Assembly: GCA_015680685.1 (NCBI GenBank)
Contig: MNCI01022408.1
Coordinates: 946,379-1,010,378, forward strand
DNA length: 64,000 nt
Source: Gnetum montanum
Taxonomy: Eukaryota; Streptophyta; Gnetopsida; Gnetales; Gnetaceae
Direction: 5' to 3'
Part shown: in pieces, positions 57,601 to 64,000 of the stretch
Layout: each line of letters starts with the position of its first letter
How positions within the stretch are numbered: position 1 is the first letter of the stretch
Made by a program: the position numbers and the translations under genes
The notes under the pieces: generated by a model
What the model was told of the DNA's origin: nothing
The model's input: only the letters and a program-made list of their open reading frames with translations
Databases searched by the model: none

Positions 57601-58260
57601 GAGATTTTCAACTCTTCTTAATAGGTATGATCATTTGCATCATTAAATGGTTAGTGATGAACTTGCTCTAGTTCATCCATGCCTACAACATATGTGCATG
57701 TCAAGCTCTCAGTTGGTTTCATGCAAATTGTGCTACTTTCAGAATCAATGGTCAGCCACTACATGCCCTCCTATTTTGTGGCTGCTATGTATAGACACCT
57801 TTGAATGTCAACTTTTGGTGCACACTACTTACATGTAGAGATCAATGCTCATTTTCATTGCCTAGAGTTTTTGCACACACTTGCATGCCGTATTGTTGTA
57901 TGTAATGCATGGAACTTGCTTCTTCTTGATCTTCTTGAAGGCATTTTCTTTAGATATTTCTAGGGAAAAATCTCTGATGTCAATTGTTGCATTAACAGTG
58001 CTTAGCCATATCCTTCCCATGATGATTGGGAAGTTTCCTTTGTAATTCTCCACCTTGATCATGAGGAAATTAGTAGGATAAGACCACCCATAGACAATGG
58101 TCACAATGTCTTCCACCAGTACCAATGGAATAGTGATGGGTTGGTCTACCAATTCTAATATGATATTACTCTTCTTGAGAGGGGCTAGGTTCCATGCAGT
58201 ATACATCTTATGAGAAATTAGATTGACACTAGAACTTGAGTCGAGAGGAGCTTTACATGG
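54640..58260 (-). pseudogene. pol: E6 pol: protease, reverse transcriptase, RNase H, integrase
   Basis: Protease (58260-57870): LDSSSSVNLI stands where Athila elements have LDSGAS, so the active-site Gly is lost; FPIIMGRIWLSTVNATIDI follows. RT (about 57300-56560): RVCIDFWLLN, then KMPFGLCNAPTTF, then FMDDFSTYGATFE at about 56890 with both catalytic Asp kept. RNase H follows. Integrase (about 55650-54950): VVDRFGMPNALISDNETHF, then LITPYHPQANGQAKVTNREI. In this last motif the expected catalytic Glu of GQVEVSNRE is Lys. ALWAYCSTWKLPIGY is typical of the Athila/Tat lineage. Dozens of stops and frameshifts. A duplicated 46 bp around an N (56289-56381) is an assembly artefact inside the coding region. 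Confidence 0.85.
56289..56381. other. Probable assembly artefact: 46 bp repeated across a single N
   Basis: The same 46 bases (TTGTAGTTGTGTAGTTCAAT to TTTGTCTAGT) stand exactly on both sides of the N at 56335. Confidence 0.9.
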
Positions 58261-58389
58261 TTCATTTCCAGTAATCTACAAATAAATAAGAGGACTTTCA
58301 AGATCAGCTAGCTTCCTACGAAGGTTTCTAGCACAAATCCAATTTAATACAATGTGAGTAAGCATCACAGTATGGATCCTAGGTAATGT

Positions 58390-60888
58390 TTGGTTTGAAG
58401 GAGACTCAACAAAATTTGATATAGAGGAAGATGAAAGAATAGGATTGTCAACCACAGGTATATTTGAGGGATTAGGTGCATTACATGGTTGAAAGAAAGG
58501 TATTTTCTTTGATCAAGTATCCAAACCACTGAGTTAATGAACTAGTTGTAGATTAACAACCTTGGTAAAGTTACATTGTTGCGGTTGAGCTGGTAGTTCA
58601 TCCTACATAGGTGAGTATGTGGTAGTTGTGTGGATGGAGGAGGAAGATGTGTAGGAATAGGAGGAGGATAAAGGTAAAAGGTGGTATATCTTCTTGCTTG
58701 TGGAGAATGAGTTTGATAATAATTAGAAGGGTGGTAGTGAGATTGGAAAGTAGAAATATGACTAGAGAAGTCACTTGGAGTTAGGGATTGCTAAACATAA
58801 TATCCATATGGATCATGTTATTGGTAAGGGTATTACTGCCTTGGTGGTGTCAGCAGCCATGTCTATGGTTGTTGCCACTGTTAATATTGCTCATATGGTT
58901 GTGGTTGAGTTCCTCTTGGATAATACTATTGTTGCTGGTGGAACTACATAGAATTACCTTGAGGATAAGGTAAATGTCTAGGTGTTTGCCTTTGTGTTAG
59001 TCATGGGTTCAAGGCATATAACCCATATTCTTGTAAGTGTGATAAAATAGAACAACATCTTTTAGGATGTTCATAATGGCAAATGTCACATCCACCATCA
59101 TCATCTGATTCACTTCTCTCAACTTCCTCTATTATAGCAATCTTGCCCTTACCTCTTTGATAGGCACGTTTAGCTTCCTTGCGCCTCCTACGCTCATAGT
59201 TACTACTTTGTTCTTTAGACTCTTCAGCAATTTTTAGGACAACTTAAAATCTATTATCCATGGAGTCCCATAACTGATCAACCTTGGCTATAATTTCAGA
59301 TTGAAATTTTTGAAGCAGAAAGACTTTCCTATTCACCACCTCATTAAGTGTCAATTCTTCCTCATTGTCACAAAATCAAACCTCTCGCTTGCTCATGAAA
59401 GGATCGCGGTTATACTCTTCTATACTTTCTCATTTTCTTAGTTCATCTTTCTCTTTAACTACTTACTCAATCAATCTTTGGATCTGATGGACACTTAATT
59501 CTGATAGTTACCCTTAGGCATAAATGCTAAGGGTTCTCCTCATTTTAGATCAAAGCCTGTCTGCAATGTGGTGAAGTTGATCTAGTTGAGAATAACCATG
59601 GCCAGGACATTTGTGCATGATGAAATAGTATCAGCTGATAGTGACATCTAAGGATTCGTGTGTTCCTTGTTTCTATCCTTGGATCTACCTTCTCAATTTG
59701 GACACTTTGGAGTATGTTTGATATTTTTCATTGAACAATTCAAGCATTGTACTCCATCGTTTGATAGATTTTGGTTCTAAGGATCAGTACTAGCTTTTGG
59801 CTTCTTTAATGAGTGTCCTTGGGAATAACTTAAGTTTTTGCCACTCATTCTCTATATTTTGCAAGGCACATGCATCTTGAAAATCTTGGAGATGGTTCTA
59901 CAAGTTTGAGTTATATCCCCCTTCGAATCGAGGAATATTGTTCATCTATAGTCTTTTAATCTGACTATCCTTTACATGCCTTGTAGGGATTCTCACTGCC
60001 TCTACAATGTTTAGCATACTTTGGGTAGTAAGTAAAAGCTCATCGACACCATGATTTTGATGCCTTCGATGCCCTTTACTACCCCTTCGTTCATGGCGTT
60101 GCATCTCTCTTGAATGTCCATGCCCCTGCTATTGCCTTGCATGATGATCCCTTCAATCATTTTGGTCTCATCAGTCACCTCCATCACAGTTGTGTCCTTT
60201 GCAATTGTGATCAGAGCTAGAAGAAGAAGATGATGATGAAGGTGAAGAGGAAGGAGGCCTAGCACCATCACGGTGCCTGCTACCCCCTCTTTAGTGATTA
60301 CAACCATGATCACAATCTTGTTTTTTGTACATCCCTACCTTGGCTTGCCTCTTTGGATCCTTCTTTGTCATTGGATCCATTCTTACTAGAACCATAATTA
60401 TGAGTCATGGACTGCAAGTTCTAGTTTTGACCTCCTTCACCAAAGTTAAAGAGAGGAATTTCATTGAATGGAAAACCCCTAAAGAAGGGCTCTTAATGAT
60501 CTTTTTGGTATAGCAGGAATGGGGAATCATTAAATTCTTTTTCCTTCATAGATTCATGACACTATTCTAACTGGCAATCCTTGAGATGTGCCTCAGTGGA
60601 ATGATAATCCCTGGCATCACTATTCTACACAACATACTTAGTGTGAAGTCCTTGAAGACCCCATTGTATAAGCATTTGTTAGAGCATTGCAAGAATGGAT
60701 CGATCATGTGGCAACACAATGTTGCCCTCCATGTCACACCACCACAACTATTCATCCTAATGTAGGATGAAGGTGAAATTGGGTACATACTCATCAGGAT
60801 GAGCATATACCACTTGGTATTGTTGAGGCATCAGCTGATGTACTTCATCAGACTTGGGAAGAGAATCACTACTATGAGAAGAAGACAT
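58390..60888 (-). pseudogene. gag: gag of E6
   Basis: The ATG at 60888 (MSSSHSSDSLPKSDEVHQ) follows a 140 bp leader. The N-terminal block (FTFILH, stop, DEQLWWCDMEGNIVLP) matches E1 and E5. A Ser/His/Arg-rich linker lies around 60200. Capsid (about 59960-59600): NNIPRFEGGYNSN, NEWQKLKLFPRTLIKEAKS, WSTMLELFNEKYQTYSK. Zinc knuckle at about 59070-59100: CDICHYEHPKRCC. The Tyr/Gln/Pro-rich tail continues to about 58400. Many stops. Confidence 0.8.
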
Positions 60889-61027
60889 TTTATGTTAGAG
60901 AATAAGAACATAATGTGCTTTTAAATATTATTATAGTTATTTTTGAAGTATGACATGACTCTAAGGTTAGTTTTGATGATTTGAATAAATTTTTAGTAGT
61001 CTTAGATAGCACACATAATAACTAAAA

Positions 61028-61047
61028 GGTCCCTAGCAACGATGCCA
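61028..61047 (-). other. Primer-binding site of E6
   Basis: Minus TGGCATCGTTGCTAGGGACC, one base after the LTR. Confidence 0.75.
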
Positions 61048-61048
61048 A

Positions 61049-61876
61049 TGATGAATGGTGAGGTACCCCTATGCCCAACCATACGAATCACAAGAGTTCA
61101 TGCATGATCTGGTTAAACTCCATAGACCTTAAGTTCTTAAGTACATTGGTTTCAAGTAAGTGAAATCTAATTGAAATGATCATTATCTTCTTAGTTCCAC
61201 TTGTGAGGTACAAGCATATGGTTAAGTGCAACTAAGGTATGTGATTTTTATCAATTTATATTTTATAAGTTTAATCGCCTAGAATCAAAATTAAATGTAG
61301 AGTAATTTAAGATATAATTCATCTACTACCTAGCTAGCCTAATACAAGTACTCTTTCCCACTTTCTAGACACATCCTAAACACATATAATGCTGTTAGAC
61401 TACTAAATGTTAAGTGTTTCTATTTTACCAAGCACTACACGTATGCTCAAAGTGGTCATGCTTGTGTTCATTAACAACTAAAAATTAATTGCCTAATTAA
61501 AGTGCATGAATATCAAATTCATTAAAGGAAACATTAATCTATTATCAATGTTGTAAGGATTATCAAAAGGATTCATTTTTATTCTCGTCACACTACTATG
61601 CTCAGGTACATCAGTGCTCAAACAAAGATCTGTACACACTCAAACTTCTACTGTGGACACTTAGAAAATATTCTAACTTTAGAGAAAAAAATTGCAAGAG
61701 CTTTGTCATGCTATGACAAAAAATAAAACTATATGAAATCGTGATCCCAAGCACTATATTTATATGGTAGCATATAACCCACAATATTAGATATTCAACA
61801 TGGCATCTTAGGCTCCGATATCGAGGCTTTGATATCAGATATCTGATATTGGAGGCAATCAAAACATGATTCATCA
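61049..61876 (-). repeat. 5' LTR of E6
   Basis: TGATGAATGGTGAGGTACCC...GATTCATCA, 828 bp. Paired with 51103-51916. U3 holds GATATCGAGG and GATATCAGATATCTGATATT (61815-61850). TATA box (minus CATATAAATATAGTG) near 61755-61769. Confidence 0.92.
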
Positions 61877-61881
61877 ATGGC

Positions 61882-62082
61882 CCTACAAAATCAATGTCAT
61901 ATACCCTACTGTGAGTTAAACCATACACATCAATTTTACTAGCCCATGTGGGAAGACAACAATCATGAACTCTAACTAATTACTAGCATAATTACATTAC
62001 CTTGTTTATGGAATTTGACTGGGCTACACGTGAACACTTGTATCTCGTATAGTTGGATGTTGAACTACTCCATTACTCATCA
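61882..62082 (+). repeat. E5: 5' LTR, right portion
   Basis: Continues the U5 after the E6 target duplication (ATGGC, 61877-61881). It ends CATTACTCATCA at 62082, and the primer-binding site follows. The two portions together make about 888 bp. Confidence 0.85.
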
Positions 62083-62083
62083 T

Positions 62084-62101
62084 TGGTGCTGTTGCCGGGG
62101 A
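62084..62101 (+). other. Primer-binding site of E5
   Basis: TGGTGCTGTTGCCGGGGA, one base after the LTR. The best-preserved match here to TGGCGCCGTTGCCGGGGA. Confidence 0.85.
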
Positions 62102-62222
62102 AAAAGTTAATGATATGCTAAGTAATTAATTTTCCAATGTTCATTGTATTTGAAACTTAAAGTCAAACCCAACAAGTATAAGTAAAGCACACTTTTAACA
62201 CAAACCATCTAAAAATTATAAT

Positions 62223-64000
62223 ATGGCTTCACATAATGATCAATCATCATTTTCCAAGTAGATAAGAAGTAGTAATAGAATCATTGATGAAGATGAATGG
62301 GAGATGCTAAAGCACACATGAATCACTTATGCTCGCATTGATCTATACCATCTAGACTTTACCTTCATCTTTCATCAGGACAAGCAAATGAGGTGGAGAG
62401 ACATGCAAGGCAACATAGCGCTTCCTCTAGAACATGCAACATTGAACATCCTACAAACTACTCTAAGGGGAATGCATTTGGACTAGATTCAGGAAGGGTA
62501 TCATGTGATTCAACACATGACTAGATCCTATGAACCCATAAAGAAGTAGATGAGAAGAGATGCTGTCATGGAGATCAAACATATACATAGTAAGGGGAAG
62601 TAGTCCAACACTTCTTTTCTCATAGAAGAACTTGATGCTAATTAATTCATTTCAAAACAATTCCAGCATAACCATGAGAAGCTATAAAAAATACTTATCA
62701 TAAGACTAGAGGAACCTGTCAAAGCCCAACTTCATTCTACTCTAGTAAAGACACATGAGGGGAAGGGTACTGACTCAAGATACAAGTGGGACTCTAGGCC
62801 AAGGGTTCTTGCTAGATCTTACAAAGAAACTCACAAGAGTCATGAAAGGAGAACCAACCAACATTGTTTCCTACCACCTGATCTGCCTCTCATGATTGTT
62901 GAAGGAGTCTAACAAGAGACAATAGAAGTACCGAGACTTGGATAGGAAAGAAAGGTAAACTCATGGTCATCATGATAAACATTCAAGGTACTTTGATTTA
63001 AAAGATGAAAATCATGAAATAATTTGAAGAAGAGATAGAAGAGAGGATCAAGAGAGGCATGCATAGAAGGGGTCACTGCTACAATAAAGCATAAAAACCT
63101 GATCATGAAGATGAACCCCTCATGGCAACTTGAAGCATGATAAATATTCAAAAAGCTTTCTACATACCAACTAAGCATGTGAGAGATAGCCAAAGCAAAT
63201 GACTAAATCTGAACAACATGCCATGATTTGAAGGTGGTTACAACACTAATCCATAACATCATCTTCAAGCATTCCACGATGCATGTGCCCTTCAAACATA
63301 GAGAGTGATTGGTAGAAAGTAAAGCTATTTTCTAGAACACTTATGAAGGAAGCGCAAAGCTGGTACAAGTCACTAGAACTTGAATCCATCAGATGTTGGA
63401 GTACCATGCTTGAAATATTTAATGAAAAATATTAAACCTATTCATGAGTGTTAAATCTAAGAAAATAAATCCAAGGCTAGAAACAAGGAACTCATGAAAC
63501 CCTTGATGCAACAATGGGTAGATATTATTCATTGTTACACAGATGCCTAGGCCATGGATTTTCATCAAAAGAATAGCTCAGGCACATTGTAGATGGGCTA
63601 AGAAGCAAAACCAGAGAGACCCTTCGGGTTTACACCCAGGTGAGATTATCAAAATTGACTATCCATCGTATTCAAAGACTTATTGATCAAGTGGCCAAAG
63701 AGGAAGGAGAACTCAAAAAATGGAATCAGTTGACAAGTACAATGGAGATCCATCAATTTGAAATAGGGATGTACGAGTATGTAACAGACAAGAAGACAAA
63801 ACCTTGGATGGTGTCATTAAGCAAAAGACTCTACCAATCCAGAAATTTATAAATGACATAGTAGCTAAGGTAGAGAAGATGTGGGATTCTATTGATGAAA
63901 AATTCACAACTACTCTAAAGATAGTGGAGGAAAGAATTGAACAAGCATTAGGAAGAGGTAAAGACAAAAAAAAAAGAAAAAAGAACTTGGAGGCAAAGGC
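62223..64000 (+). pseudogene. gag: gag of E5 (runs off the window)
   Basis: It starts at ATG 62223 (MASHNDQSSFSK). The conserved N-terminal block FIFHQDKQMRWRDMQGNIAL lies near 62365-62425. The capsid region is near 63240-63430 (DLKVVTTLIHNIIF, CHDLKVV, YEGSAKLVQVTRT). The helical part is 63640-63852 (KLTIHRIQRLIDQVAKEEGE), followed by KVEKMWDSIDEKFTTTLKIV. Multiple stops, so inactive. Zinc knuckle and pol lie outside the window. Confidence 0.75.

Larger units (their letters stand above)
51103..61876 (-). mobile_element. E6: complete Athila/Tat-type Gypsy element with gag-pol, inserted in the E5 LTR
   Basis: LTRs at 61049-61876 (5') and 51103-51916 (3') are flanked by ATGGC (51098-51102 and 61877-61881). 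In the element's sense: primer-binding site, gag (60888-58390), protease, RT, RNase H and integrase (58260 to about 54640), a polypurine-like tract and internal TATA, post-pol non-coding DNA (53830-51930), and the polypurine tract (51929-51917). Solo LTR S6 (53831-54602) has landed in it. All coding parts carry stops, so it is dead, but it shows the autonomous plan of the family that E4 has lost. Confidence 0.92.

Overview
This is nuclear DNA of a seed plant. The AT-rich sequence has one spliced plant receptor-like kinase gene with a 4.2 kb intron, sitting in very dense and deeply nested LTR retrotransposons. Together these suggest a large, repeat-rich genome, perhaps a gymnosperm, but the species cannot be fixed from this window. 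There is no operon, CRISPR array, rRNA or tRNA gene.

Layout: 1-4658 holds two minus-strand Athila/Tat-type Ty3/Gypsy elements: E1 with LTR, primer-binding site and gag, inserted in the leader of E2. 4659-8249 is AT-rich intergenic DNA with two tRNA-derived SINEs and a 78 bp tandem repeat. 8250-17711 is a 2.3 kb direct duplication. Between its copies lie a broken plus-strand element (E7, with an accessory coiled-coil ORF and a 3' LTR) and a partial LTR; a solo LTR has landed in copy B only. 17712-20355 is unassigned. 20356-26794 (minus) is the only ordinary host gene, a six-exon CRCK-type (calmodulin-binding receptor-like cytoplasmic kinase) gene of 479 codons. Its splice sites and phases all join in frame. 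Intron 4 holds an L1-type LINE scrap and SINE-like pieces. 26795-28199 is its upstream region. 28200-30525 is a decayed second type of LINE.

From about 30540 to 50415 runs an old plus-strand Gypsy chromovirus-like element (E3). Its gag, protease, RT, RNase H and integrase are split by later insertions: solo LTRs S2, S3 and S4, an unclassified 2.1 kb block, a different LTR (37931-38513), and the whole of element E4 (39820-49607). Element E5 enters the E3 integrase region at 50416 and continues past the window end. The 5' LTR of E5 is itself split by the complete element E6 (51103-61876), and E6 holds solo LTR S6. That is four layers of nesting. Five solo LTRs and two full elements have perfect 5 bp target-site duplications: TAACT, GGAAG, GGGGT, GTAGG, TATAG, CATGG and ATGGC.

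All Athila/Tat copies share LTR ends TGATGAG...CTCATCA, a primer-binding site resembling TGGCGCCGTTGCCGGGG, and a GTGGGGGTA-type polypurine tract. E6 is the autonomous type, with gag, protease, RT, RNase H and integrase, now full of stops. E4 has gag but no pol. Where pol should be it carries non-coding DNA, a U3-like promoter cassette, and a second ORF with a possible plant-transposon-like N-terminal domain and a coiled-coil C-terminus. E7 carries a diverged copy of the same ORF, also behind a U3-like cassette. This gag-plus-accessory-ORF design, and the different short palindrome arrays found upstream of the TATA box in the LTR subfamilies, are the most unusual things in the window.
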